DNA from: Thunnus maccoyii
Taxonomy: Eukaryota > Chordata > Actinopteri > Scombriformes > Scombridae
Length of the DNA stretch: 64,000 nt
Assembly: GCF_910596095.1 (NCBI RefSeq)
Contig: NC_056543.1
Location: forward strand, 18,896,042-18,960,041
Direction: 5' to 3'
Position 1 is the stretch's first letter, and each line of letters starts with the position of its first letter. Shown here one piece after another: positions 12,330-24,000 of the stretch. The notes beneath the pieces are model-generated. The model was not told the origin of the DNA, made no database searches, and worked only from the letters and a program-made list of their open reading frames with translations. The translations under genes and the position numbers were made by a program.

Positions 12330-15300
12330 TATGTAACTGTAGAGATATGGACAAGTGAGGGTAAGTTTGTCATTATTAATTATTATAATCCTTGTAAAAG
12401 GCTAGATTTGAGTAGATTAATACAAATTGAAAGGATAGATGGTGATAGAGTGTTGGTATGTGGGGATTTTAATGCTCACAGTACATTATGGGGAGGAACA
12501 CGAACAGATGCAAATGGTGAGGTAATTGAGGAACTATTAGAAGAGAAAAGAATGGTTTGCTTAAATGATGGGAGAGGGACTAGATTAGATGTGCACACAG
12601 GGAACACTTAGATTTAACTTTAGTCATGAGGGAGTTAGCGGGAATATGTGAGTGGGAAGTGTCTGAAGAATCATCAATAGGTAGTGATCATTTTCCAGTC
12701 TGGTGTAGGATATTGCTACAAAAAAATAAGGAAGATAGGGAAATATCAGGGAAGTGGGTATTTAGTAGTGCAAACTGGGAAATGTTTAATTATATATGTG
12801 AGAGAGAAATGGATAAAATAGACTTAAATGGAGATATTGAGGAGATTGATAAAAAGGTGGAAATAACATTACTAGAAGCTGCTAAACAGTCCATTTCTAA
12901 AAGTAAAAGAAGAATGAAGAGGAAAGCAGTTCCCTGGTGGACAGATGAATGTAGTAAAATAGTGAAAGAGAGGAATAGAGCTCTCAGGTTATTAAGAAGA
13001 ACTCATAATGTACAGAATTTAATCAGATATAAACAAGAGCAAGCAAGGGTCAGGAAAATTATACGTAAAGCAAAAAGACAAAGCTGGCAGACTTTTTGCA
13101 ATAAAATAGGAAGATCAACACCTGTGGGAGAGGTTTGGGGCATGATTAGGAGCATGAGAGGAGTCAGAAGGGAATGGCAGTATCCAGTACTGAAGATGGG
13201 GGAAGAAACAGCAGTATCTGATGAAGAGAAAGCAGAGATGTTAGCAAAGGCATTTACTCAAATCCATAGTTCTGATAATTTGACTGAAAAGGGTAAGAGA
13301 GGAAGGGAAATGACTAGTTTGGCTCATCCTGGAAGTCTTGAGAGAAGGGAAAATACTAACAGTGCAATGGATGCTCCATTTACATTGGAAGAAAGGAAGA
13401 GGGCAATAATAAAGTCTGGACTAACATCTCCTGGGAAGGATGAAATCTGTTATGTTAAAACATTTAGGAGTTTCAGCATCTAGGAAACTGCTAGCTCTCT
13501 ATAATAAAGTATGGGAAGTGGGAAAATTACCAACAGGTTCAAAAGAGGCAGTGATTATTCCTATCAGGAAACCAGGGAAGGACCCATCAAATCCAATGAA
13601 CTATAGACCGATAGCACTCACGTCACATGTAGGTAAGATAATGGAAAGAATGATTACAGAAAGATTAGGATTTTTTATGGAAAGCAGAGGAATTCTTTCA
13701 CCTCATCAGAGTGGATTTAGGAGGGGTAGAGGAACTATGGACCCTGTTATATGTCTGGAAACAAAGATTAAGAAACCACAAGTTAATGAAGAATCTGTAG
13801 TGGCAGTTTTTTTTTACTTAGAAAAGGCATATGATATGGTTTGGAAGTAGGGGTTAATGAACAAATTAATTATGATGGGAATAGTGGGAAGAGCATATAA
13901 TTGGATTAAAGACTTTTTATTTGATAGATTTATTCAAGTCAGAATTGGGACAGCCTTAACAGGAAGATATATGGTAGATAACGGTACCCCTCAGGGCAGT
14001 GTTATTAGCCCTAACTCTTTTCCATCATGATAAATGATGTATTTTCTCAAGTTCAGGATGATATTGGATGATCATTGTTTGCTGATGATGGAGCTTTGTG
14101 GAAAAGAGGAAAGAATATTGATCATATTATAAATAAAATGCAACTGGCAATTAACATAGTAGAAAAATGGTCATACTCTTGGGGGTTTAAGTTTTCAGTT
14201 GAAATAACCAAAACATTAATGTTCACTAAAAAGAGAGGTGTTGACACACAGATAAAGATATACGGACAAAGAATAGAGCAAGTGAAAGTCTTTAGATTTT
14301 TGGGTGTGTGGTTTGATGAAAAGTTAACATGGAATGAACATATCCAAGTGTAAAAAGATACTGAATGTGATGAGATGTTTAACAGGATCAGAATGGGGAG
14401 CAAGCAGATCTGCAGTTAAAAATATCTATGTCGCGCTGATTAGAGCAGTATTAGATTATGGATATATTGCCTACGGTTCAGCAGCAAAAACATCATTAAA
14501 GAAGTTGGAAGTGGTGCAAGCTCAAGCGTTAAGACTGTGTTGTGGTGCTTTAAAAATGACTCCTGTGTCCGCTCTTCAGGTTGAGATGGGTGAATTGCCG
14601 CTGCACATCAGACACAAACAGTTAATGATGAACTACTGGACAAATCTTCAAGGGTACTCTGAAGATCACAATCCAACAAAAAAAGTACTTCTACCTTGCT
14701 GGGAGAGAGAAAGGGCCAAAAGGGAATGTTTTGCGTGGAGCAGTGAGACAATTGCTAAAGATATGTCGTTAAATCAGAAAAGATATATCCCTACAGTGCC
14801 ATTATCAGTAACACCACCCTGGTTGTTCCCATCAGTGTCAATTGATTTCTATATTCTGGAAAAAGTGCAGGTACATAAAGATTTTGGAAATATTGCAGTT
14901 TTTGTTGAAGATAGGTTACAAACATTATATCAAACATTCATACCAGTACACACAGATGGATCCAAGAATCCTAACACAGGGAGCACAGACTTTGCTTTGA
15001 GTATACCAACCTTAAAAGTTTCTGTGAAAAGAAGAACGTCAGATCATTTGTCAGTTTATACAGTCGAGATGATAGCAATTGCAACAGCATTACAAGGGAT
15101 AGAGGAGTTGCAAATTAAAAAGGTTATTCTTTGTACAGATTCATGTTCTGCATTAATGTCATTACAGTCATATACATCTCACAGTAGGCAGGATATAGTT
15201 AATGAGATACATGAAATACATGATAACATTTATGTGGGTACCAGCACACAGAGGGATTAAGGGCAATGAAATGGTGGATGCATTAGCAAAACAGGCACTG

Positions 15301-15678
15301 AAGCATGAGGAGATCATGGAAATTTCACTCAGTAAATCGGAAGCAAAAGGAATAATCAAAAGAAATATCATTAAAGATTGGCAGCACAGATGGGATACAA
15401 CAAATACAGGACGACACCTCTATGCAGTACAGAGAGAAGTGGGCCCAGCGAGATCAGCTAAAAGAAGCACCAAAGAGGAGAACATATTAACAAGGCTGAG
15501 GGTAGGACACTCCAGACTAAATAAAACACTGCATTTAATAAACAAACATCCCTCAGGATTATGTGACCTATGTCAAATAGAGGAGTCAGTGGAACATGTC
15601 ATTTTGCACTGCAATAAGTATTCTCGAGAGCGAGAAGTATTAAAGAGAGAAATCAGGAAGATTGGAGGGGAAGTTTGA
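12330..15678 (+). pseudogene. Nimb LINE ORF2 (endonuclease-RT-RNase H), frameshifted
   Basis: Readable in consecutive segments 12408-12611, 12626-13483, 13440-13850, 14075-14353, 14334-15260 and 15202-15678. The RT motif FADD and the RNase H acidic residues (D, E, D, D) are preserved, but a TAG after KAYDMVWK, a TGA before LFADD and several frame changes abolish function. Confidence 0.8.
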
Positions 15679-15796
15679 AAAGTATATTTACAATTGGGTT
15701 AGGGAGTTTATTCCACTACTTGAAAGAAAATGGATTGATCAACAGAATTTAGTATTCAGGACATCTTCCTTTTGGGTTTTTTTTTGTTGTTTTTGT

Positions 15797-15799
<3 letters not shown>

Positions 15800-15856
<57 letters not shown>
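15800..15856. repeat. (GT)n microsatellite at LINE 3' end
   Basis: About 28 GT units directly follow the Nimb ORF2 3' region. Confidence 0.9.
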
Positions 15857-15857
<1 letters not shown>

Positions 15858-15859
15858 CC

Positions 15860-16466
15860 CCAGAGCTGGCTGTAATTATAAATTTAGCTACGACTGCAGC
15901 TACATAAACAAACTGATGGTTTAGGGTGCCTTGTTTGGTTTTTACCCCGCTGTGTCTTTGCGGCACTGCAGGTTGTTATATTTGGATGGAGTGCATGTAT
16001 GAGTGTGTATGGGCATCTATGTAATCGGGGGCTTTGAACTTACTTTTCAAAGTGGGGGGCGGTGAAGGTGTGTGTATATATGTGTGTGTCTCTGAGAGAG
16101 GGAGAGAAAGGAATAATGTGACCTGCAGCCCATATAAATTACATTTCTAGCTGCGCGCACACACACACACACACACTAATTGGACCCTTGGACATCCATA
16201 TCAATACAAACACACCATTTTCAGATGAATAAATTTGCTACAATGTCCTGCAAAATTTGATAATGCCTGACATAGCCCCTAGTGCAGATTTTTAGCTCCA
16301 CTGCTGGTCAGACTCTGAGAGCAGAAAAATCATCAGGATGTTTGTTTGTTCATACTGGCTGTAATGAATTCTGCAGCCTGTAGGGGACACTAACATCACC
16401 TTGCATTGTTACTGTTGTTATTCTTCATCATGTTGTGATGCTGCTGTACTGTTATTAACCCTGCAG
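15860..16466. promoter_or_regulatory. Presumed 5' region of the deaminase gene
   Basis: Includes a TATA-like cccatataaatta near 16129 and a (CA)n tract at 16156-16176. The start codon directly follows an acceptor-like taaccctgcag, so a non-coding first exon upstream is possible. Promoter assignment is inference. Confidence 0.3.
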
Positions 16467-17431
16467 ATGTCTGTCTGGTCTTGGATGCTGCTGGTGTTCC
16501 TGCTGCCTGCTACAGGCAGTTTGGATGTTGAGAACTGGCTGACTCCTATTGTAAAAATCATCAGGACAGAGTGAGTGGACTAACACTAACACATTCTGAC
16601 TGTATTTATCTTATTTAAAATAAGAAACAGAAATCCAAGGCTCAGTTCACCTTAAAACAATTATCTTTTGGCAGGTACAACATAAGCGATCAGTTTTGTG
16701 TGGCTGTAAACATCCCAGTAGACCAGAACCCAAACCAACTGCTCGACGTCCTCCAAAACGATCGATATGAAAAGGTTGAAAAAGTCATGAATGATACTGA
16801 TGATCTGTACATCGGCACCAGGGTGGTTGCAGTTAAACCTCATGTTGAAGATGCAGAAGTCCATGTTCTGCCCAACATGGATGGCTTGTACATCGGCACC
16901 AGGGCGGTTACAGCTAAACCTCATGTTGAACATGCAGAAGTCCGTGTTCTGCACAACATGGATGGCTTGTATAACCAAAGTCAAGATAACTTCCTGGTCT
17001 TCTACACATACCTCTCCCCATGTGCACTACAATGTGCAAATCTACGTAACAACAGAAATATCCTTAACGACATTAGGGACATCACTCGCCGATCATATTG
17101 GGGAGAACGACACGCCCTTGTGTTTGGGCAACCGTGCACTGTTTTAAGAAAACGTGAAATTACCAGGGAGCAGTTGGAAAAATCCTTTATAAATCTGAAA
17201 GAAAAAGGTTTCACAAACATATTCCGTTGTTACTTTCGAAATGTCTATCAGTGCCACAGCTGTTTCTCAGATCAAGATCAAGGTGTATCTGAGGTCTGTC
17301 TTGAGGGAGCCAGGTCACAGCATGGAGGAAGTGCAGGCAGCAGTCAGGATGTGAGTGCAGGAGGAAAGCGAGGCTCCGCTGAAGGCACAAGCAGCAGTGC
17401 TGCTGCAAAGAGACAAAAAGGTCCAAAGTGA
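16467..17431 (+). CDS. Secreted AID/APOBEC-like cytidine deaminase (SNAD family), two exons, 286 aa
   Basis: Exons 16467-16570 and 16675-17431 join in phase (GA|G). The product begins with a signal peptide (MSVWSWMLLVFLLPATG). The deaminase zinc signature is present: H121-A-E123 in EHAEVRVL, then 26 residues, then P150-C151-ALQ-C155 in TYLSPCALQC. This fits the HxE...PCx2-4C spacing of AID/APOBEC-like enzymes. Secreted members in fish are known as SNADs; which of the four clades this belongs to was not resolved. H and the two Cys should bind zinc and E123 should be the proton shuttle. A 27-residue segment carrying the HxE region is duplicated (residues 77-103 and 104-130), and the first copy has Asp94 where the second has His121. 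The tail (about residues 240-286) is low-complexity Gly/Ser/Ala ending in basic KRQKGPK. Substrate unknown. It is plus strand, inside the decayed caspase copy. Confidence 0.85.
16799..16960 (+). repeat. In-frame tandem duplication (2 x 81 bp) over the deaminase HxE motif
   Basis: Unit 1 is 16799-16879 and unit 2 is 16880-16960, aligned without gaps and differing at nine bases (72 of 81 identical). Seven of the eight altered codons change the amino acid, including GAT (Asp) versus CAT (His) at the zinc ligand. Confidence 0.92.
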
Positions 17432-17506
17432 CCACAGCATGTGTGTTGTAAAAACAAAGACTTACAAAAATCATGTAATGTGTACTCTCGACTGAATCTT
17501 TATCTG

Positions 17507-17512
17507 AATAAA
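17507..17512 (+). terminator. Polyadenylation signal AATAAA of the deaminase gene
   Basis: AATAAA lies 76 bp after the TGA stop, in a short 3' UTR. Confidence 0.75.
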
Positions 17513-17539
17513 GCTCAGCTTCAGCATCCAACCTGCTGT

Positions 17540-18251
17540 CTGTGTTTTACTGCAAACCTTCATCTGAAAAATTAGCTTCATACATGACTAAATGGTTTTG
17601 GCAGATATGTTCGTCTGTGTCAGGTCTGAATTAGACACATAAACTTTATATAGTTAGCATCATTACTTTGTATGCTTTTCTAAACTCCACCCCAATTCTT
17701 TGATTAATTAATTCACAACATCATAACATCGATGAACATTCTGATGATCAATTATTGAAACTGTGTGATACAATCAAACTCTTTGATCAGGCTTCAGACA
17801 CATTTTGGCCAATAGATTTTACACCAACTTTCATCATCTGTGTTTATCTTAAAAGTATGTTCAATATATGCTCAAAATGAACCACAGTTACTCTGAAGTA
17901 TTTTTATATTTAATACGGCTGCACCATGATTCAATATTAAACTTGTGTATTGTGATGTATTGTGTCATATGAAGTTTTCATTTTATAAACTTCTGCTGCA
18001 CAAATGAATGATTAAAAACAAAAACGTTTGTTACTCAAAGTTTTGATTTACACATTTAAAATGTTCTGTCAGATGTCACAGTGAAGCAGTCCAAGCAGCA
18101 CTTTCTTCCCTCTGGACTACCACAAGGATATATGCCCCTTCTCTTCTCCATATAAACCTCCTCCCTCAGTCCAATTATGAGCTCACATGTTTTTTGTTGC
18201 CACTACTCTGCTGGTGACTCTTAGTTCTGTTCTGTTAACTGTTTTACTGTA
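17540..18251. other. Non-coding, nothing recognised
   Basis: AT-rich sequence between the deaminase 3' end and the repeat starting at 18252. No open frame with family resemblance. Confidence 0.5.
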
Positions 18252-18814
18252 GACTAGTGCAGTGCCGGTTCAAAATGTACCTGTTCGGAACCCGATGATT
18301 TCTCAATACATAGAGAGAGTTATGCCCGTCCCCTAAATGTCTCTCATGCAGACTATCGGTAGACGGTATAGTTTATTGACGCTCATTTAACACCTCACAC
18401 GCAGAATATCTGAGCTGAAGTTGATCGGATGAACTGTAGTGCCCGTTCAAAACGTGCCTGAGAAATCCTGCACTATGTCTTGAACATACATACAATGTTC
18501 CCGTGTGTGAGGAACAAGAATAGTTTAACTCTCTAAACTTTTTCAATTCATTCTCTATGGTAGTTCTTATCACTACGGATGTAGTCCCACCTCCGACCAC
18601 AACGTGGTACTGCCCTTATTTCCGTTCGTTGACTCCTCAGGCAGAAGAAGAAGCAAATTAACATTATTTATGAGGTATTTTTATATATTTCTCGAGAACC
18701 TCACATCCAAACAACTTCAGACATCCACACTGCACTTCCTCGTTTCCCCAGCAATCCACCCACCAGGTATGAAGTAGATCGGATGAATGGTTCTGGAGAT
18801 ATGCGATATGCGAG
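18252..18814. repeat. Dispersed repeat (actagtgcagtgcc-type), copy 1
   Basis: Starts at actagtgcagtgccggttca. The same start (actagtgcagtgcctgttca) recurs at 20904-21000 inside the L2-like LINE. Non-coding, class unresolved. Confidence 0.55.
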
Positions 18815-18885
18815 ATATGCAGGTGGCCTTAAGGTGAAAGAAGCGAGCTTGTGACCGGCAGGTTGTTGGTTCAATCCTTGGACCA
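18815..18885 (+). repeat. tRNA-SINE-like head inside caspase copy 1 exon
   Basis: Reads aggtggccttaagg, then gcttgtgaccgg, then ggttgttggttcaatcc. It has the layout of a tRNA-derived SINE head, with a perfect B box (ggttcaatcc) and an A-box-like start. A shorter version lies at the equivalent place in copy 2 (35389-35445). Confidence 0.5.
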
Positions 18886-19400
18886 TAGGGCCATCAGCCT
18901 CGATGCTCACAGGTGACCTGGCAGGCCTAGATGAAAAACAGCTTGTTTTTTTTGCCAAAGAGGAGCACCGAGATCCATTGAAAGGTTCCATCAACTCCTG
19001 GAGCTTGACGGTGAGGCCATCCACGCCATACACACTTTGCTCCAGACCATGCCTGAGAACGCAACATACCAGGCAGTCCATCTGACTGTGGTTTTTGCTG
19101 GTGAGCTAAGGCATGGCGGACAGCATCTCCTCCCTCTTACAATCTCTCTGTATCTCTATCTCAAAGCCCAGCCACTCAAACATTGTGAGCAGATTTCCTG
19201 GAAGACACACGGATATGTGTAAATACATGCAAATATGCTGCAGTATGTCCACACATGGAGCAGGGCTTGAATACTGTTTTCATTTGAAATTTCCAGAGTT
19301 AATCAAACTTATTTTCATCAATCATGATCCCCTCTTGCTTTCTGAGAGCCCTTTTGGGATCAGGGAAGTTGTAGTTGTTTATTATCAAGCAGATACCACA
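18815..19400 (-). pseudogene. Copy 1 p20/p10 protease exons, decayed
   Basis: Recognisable caspase blocks are IINNYN, then MDCLVCCVL-HGLEQSVYG (catalytic His retained), then ELMEPFNGSRCSSL. Next comes a frameshift in an A-rich run that puts the QACQG codons out of frame (read as SSRPARSP). The sequence then passes into a SINE-like segment and unrelated repeat DNA, so the p10 start is gone. Confidence 0.8.
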
Positions 19401-19826
19401 GTCTGAAACTGTACAGGGCGAAAGGTCCTCCGTTTAGTTGAAGTCTTGTCTTCTTGAGACGGCAACATTTGTAACATTTCACATTGCTGTAATCATCATA
19501 ATGACTGAATCCTGGTATACTCTCACCTCAGGCAATAGCTGGAATTCTTCAGAAAAGAAAGAAAAAGTTTCTTCTTTATTCTTTCAAAACAAATGTTACA
19601 CAGTGCTTCACAAGGCAATAAAAACAGAACCAATTAAATAAATGTAGAGGCAGTAAGAATAACTATTAAGACAGAACAGTGCTAAGGGAGATCAAGAACA
19701 AATACAATTATGGAATATTACAGAGATGAAACAAGGTGATAAAATCAAATAAAAACAATACAATAAAATCCAGTAAAAACTGGTAAAAACAAATAAAACA
19801 AAAACAAAGATGTGCACACATGAATA

Positions 19827-19906
19827 CATACATACATACATACATACATAAATATCTACACAGAAACAGATATGCGTGTAGAGGTATACACACACACACA
19901 CACATG
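19827..19906. repeat. (CATA)n and (CA)n microsatellites
   Basis: catacatacatacatac at about 19827-19850 and cacacacacacac at about 19890-19903. Confidence 0.85.
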
Positions 19907-20903
19907 CACCCCACATTGGTATATCACAAGAATGCCATCCTAAAAAAGTAGGTTTTTAAGTGTTTTTCAACATTGACACAGATGTCGACAGTCTGATGTC
20001 TATAGTAAGTGCATTCCAGAGTTTGTGGGCTCTGACAACAAAAGCCCGATCCCCTCTGGTCACAGAATTTGACCTGGGAACAATGAAATGTTCATTTGCA
20101 AAATCAGATATCTCCATTTTTAGTCATTTTCATAAATCATGTTTTTTTTGATTGTGCATTCCAGGTAATATCAGTCAGATTGCAATTGGGTTGTTTTGAT
20201 TAAATAAAAATAATTCAACAAAATACAATTAACTTACAAAATTAAACTTTATTGAAAAAGTGTTTTTTTCTTTCGGCCAAATCATCCATCTTTTAAGATG
20301 GACTTTAAAGTTACACTGAAATTCGCTTTCAGACAGCACATCTCCAGCTCAACATAGTCGGTATATTGCATCACCTGACCTTAACACTGTGCGCTGATTC
20401 ACTGAACAGATTTATCGGGTTCTGTTCAAGAACAACACCGGCGTTTAATGTTTTCTGCTGTAAATTATGAACTTGCAATGTTTTGACAATGGACGAAGAA
20501 TGGTTTTGTGATAAAGTTAAGAATGTCCAATGTGTTAAGAATAACTCAGTGAGCCCTGCATCTGAATTTAAAAGGTCATTTGTCACTTTGAGGAGAGCTG
20601 CCTCTATGCTGTATGTAAAACGAAAGCCTGATTGGAATTTATCTAGAATTCATTTATTCAGAATTTTCATTTAAAAGAGTTCATCAACTGATTGAAATCT
20701 ATTTTCTCAAAAATCTTTCATAAAAATGGCAATTTAGATATTAGGCCTATAGTTGGCTGGATAAACAGGGTCAAGGTTTGGTTTTTTAAGAGGGGTTTTA
20801 CCACAGCACGTTTTAAACTGGACAGAAAGTTTCCAGTGACTAGAGAGCTATTAATAATAGAAACAATAGAGGGACCCACAGTATCAATAATCTCTGTGAG
20901 AAA

Positions 20904-21000
20904 ACTAGTGCAGTGCCTGTTCAAAACGTGCCTGTTTGGAACGGGCTGATTGCTTGGCCTCCGGCCGCTACTTCAACACATAAAAAAATCAATACAGTTG
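20904..21000. repeat. Dispersed repeat (actagtgcagtgcc-type), copy 2, inside the LINE
   Basis: actagtgcagtgcctgttca...cctccggccgctacttcaac breaks the L2-like RT frame and matches the repeat at 18252. Confidence 0.5.
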
Positions 21001-24000
21001 ATGTGAGGTGTGAATGAATATATACACCAACAACATGAAAGAAACTAAAATTCTATTATACACTGATGTTATAAATAATAAGTACTCTAATACAATGTTC
21101 ATATAATAAATGTTCTTTTCTCATTTCAAGTAGCCTAAAATAAGGGCTGCATTTAAAAATAAAGCAATGTGCACCATAAAATAAAGTGGATCGATCATAT
21201 TAGGCTCTTAGATCGTTCCTATTTTTTGTGCCTTCAGTTCAGATTTGAGTGGGTATGTTTGCTCCAAAGATTTGTGCTTTGTCTGAAGTGGTGCTTCACA
21301 ATCGCCATGGTCTCAGAACATATGAGACAAACTGGTTTTGAACTGCCTGTGGAATGTACTGCCTTCATTTTACACACGTAACTACAGTCATCGTGTATTG
21401 GGCTCTGAGTGCTTACACAACGCAGAGAAGGATTGACGACACAATTGATAGTATTGAATAACACTGTTGTGTTATGAGGATGGTCTGCAACTAGATTTGC
21501 AAAGAAAGCCATTCTTGCATCCTTAATAGCTACTTGATATGAACACATTAAATATTTGAGATTGTCAAGAGATGACTGTAATTTATCAGATTTCCACTTT
21601 TGCTTGGCTTTTCAACATTGTCTTTTTTCATTGTGAGTGTGCTCATTAAGCCATGGACATGCATTTAGTTTGCATTTCTGAGGCTTAAGAGGTGCAGCAG
21701 AATTGAGAATGGTGGAACAATTTTTATTCCAGTGCGTAACCAAGTCATCAGTGTTACATAGAGTAGCTGTGGTGTAAACCTCGAGGCTGGATGCAAGAAA
21801 AGTCTCTGAAAACTGAGCTGTGTGAACAAGCAGTGAGTGAAATTTGAAATCAACAGTCTGGTGTCTTTCCTGTTCGGATGAATTCCATCTCTTCTGTACA
21901 AGTCAGTTCTGGTCCAGAATGCATCAAAATGGCCGATGAAACCAATATGGTAGCTGTACAGAAATTCATCAACCAATTATGAAGGCTGTAGTGGCCGCTA
22001 AATTTCTCACAACCTCCCCTTAGTGTGGGGATGGGCTCAGACACAATACAATACTTGCCCAGACTCTTAATAGTTGAGCATAGAGACTCAAAAACCTGTT
22101 GATGAATTGTTTTAATTTGATGTCATTAGTATCCACATGGACAATAACTGTGTGAGCAGAAGGATGTAAGTAAATAAGGGCAGGGATGTGTTCCATAATA
22201 TCAAGAACTTTTGAGCCAGAGAAACAGTAAGTGGTGCCCTTAGGGATTTCCATAAGCCTAACAATGGAATCTCCAACAACTAGGAACTCTGGGTTCCCAT
22301 CCTGACAGCTGCCATCGTAGATAGTTGGTTTGTATGGCGAGTGGTGCTGTGTGGGCTTACCGGCAGACAGTGGAGGTGTTGGCAACTGAGAGACCACAGG
22401 ATCACAAAGACGCAGTGAGGCCCAGGCATGTTTGCGGGGCTTCCTCGGTGCACAGAGCGGATATTTCCATAATAAGTGTCCTGAGGGAGGGTGGCTTTTC
22501 CAGGTGAAACTTGTGTGGATAAAGACTGAGGAGAAATAAGGGCAGGAGTCACCTGGTTGATCCATGAGACCTGCAAGTGATCCAAAACCATCTTCTAATG
22601 GAAGGGGATCATCCGCCTCAGCGGATTAACACTGGGAAAGAGATCCATCTTCCTCCTTTCACCATTTTGAACTGCTTGGCTCTCCATACCACTCTTGCCC
22701 TCATCGTTTCCAGCCACATGCATAGCCATAGGCCTATGCGTGCCAGCCAGGGAGCTGGTGTTTTGGTTTAACAAGTGACCCTCTTAACTGGCAACTTTCT
22801 GCCGAATGAGTTATGGTCGCTTGTAGTGACGGCAGCTGTTGAAAACACTAACAGAACACTTAGGTGTCCTCCTAAAAGCCATATCAATTTTACTTTAATC
22901 AATACATAATTACCTGTGTTTAGTATCTACGCTAACCATTTACATAAGTTAAATTGTGCTCAGCAAGAAGGATTCGCCTCATAATGTTTCTTATAATGTG
23001 GGAAACAAAACGTAGCACCTAAGTCGGCAGTGCAGCTGTAGCCTATCTTGGGATTTTATACAGTTATTTTCAATTGGAAAGTGGCCCATATTCAACCAAT
23101 TAACCTACTTGGTCATTGTGTACACACAATATGTTCAGTTGGTGGCTAAATATAGTGTAAACTGTGTGGTCACATGGCCAGTAGCCACCTGGTTTGTCCA
23201 GCCTACTGTCTGCTTAACTTGTGACTATCAGTGTGGATACTGCAATGAGATTTGGCATTTTACTCTCATTTACTCTCGACAAGCAAACATTTAAAAAGAT
23301 TAATTTCAGAGAAATAAGTGAAGTAATGTGAATGGCTCTTATTGGTGACATCATTTAATTTACATAATGTAAGACAAAAAGGACCAGACAAATATATACT
23401 GTATTGAACATTAACTTTAAGAGAATTTAAGGCTTTTACAAGGACCCCCACAGGTTCTGTTTGTGTTTTCAACAGCTGTCGTCACTACAAGCATCCGTAA
23501 TGCATTTAGCCTAAAGTCATCAATTAACACGGTCACTTGCTAAACCAAAACACCGGTTAATTCCAAATCGGCCATACAGGAATACAGCTCTTCCTGCTGT
23601 TCAGTAAGTTCTCTGATCAGACTTTCACTAGATTGGAGCTCAGTCTTTAGTTTTAAGAGCTCAGTTATTGAGGCCATGTTTATTGACAGTTGATCATGTG
23701 TGGAGTAAGGTTTATTTCAAGTCTCTGGAGTGAAGCCACAGTGGTAGTAGCTTGAGGGCATTACCTTGCCCGGGTATCCATGGTAGCATGTACAGGTGCA
23801 AAACAAAGTCAAACTGTCGGAAAAGTTATCCTGTAGTGTGATCCAATGGCTTGCTGTATAGTCGAGATATTTGGATTGATAATTGTGATTATCAACTCTC
23901 TTACTTTTCTCTGTGAGGTTTTCTCGTACGATTAAGACAGGAATAGTTTCAGTCTTTGTCTTCAGGCAGGCAGCAGCAGCAGGAAGTTTTTCTGAACCAG

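Larger units (their letters stand above)
10900..15860 (+). mobile_element. Nimb/I-clade LINE, near full length but frameshifted, ending in a (GT)n tail
   Basis: ORF1 (11112-12281, broken near 11582 and 11840) has CCHC zinc-knuckle pieces (MRCYNCQRF, CARCDEQPKCCNCGGNH). ORF2 (about 12330-15678, several frameshifts) contains in order an APE endonuclease C-terminal half (GDFNAHSTLWG, SSIGSDHFPVW), a reverse transcriptase (NYRPIALTSHVGKIMERMI, SGFRRGRGTMDP, TPQGSVISP, FADD), an RNase H (HTDGSK, VEMIA, TDS, GNEMVDALAKQA) and a terminal Cys/His motif (CDLCQIEESVEHVILHC). An RNase H downstream of the reverse transcriptase places it in the I/Nimb group. The N-terminal half of the endonuclease is missing, so there was an internal deletion. 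The element lies between the last exon and p20 exon of caspase copy 1. Confidence 0.85.

Noticed and set aside
15662-15966. Frames encoding Cys-Val or Thr-His repeats
   Set aside because: Translations of the (GT)n microsatellite.
18815-18885. True tRNA gene
   Set aside because: It has a B box but no foldable acceptor stem or anticodon arm, and it is shared in shortened form within a coding exon. A SINE-derived segment is more likely.
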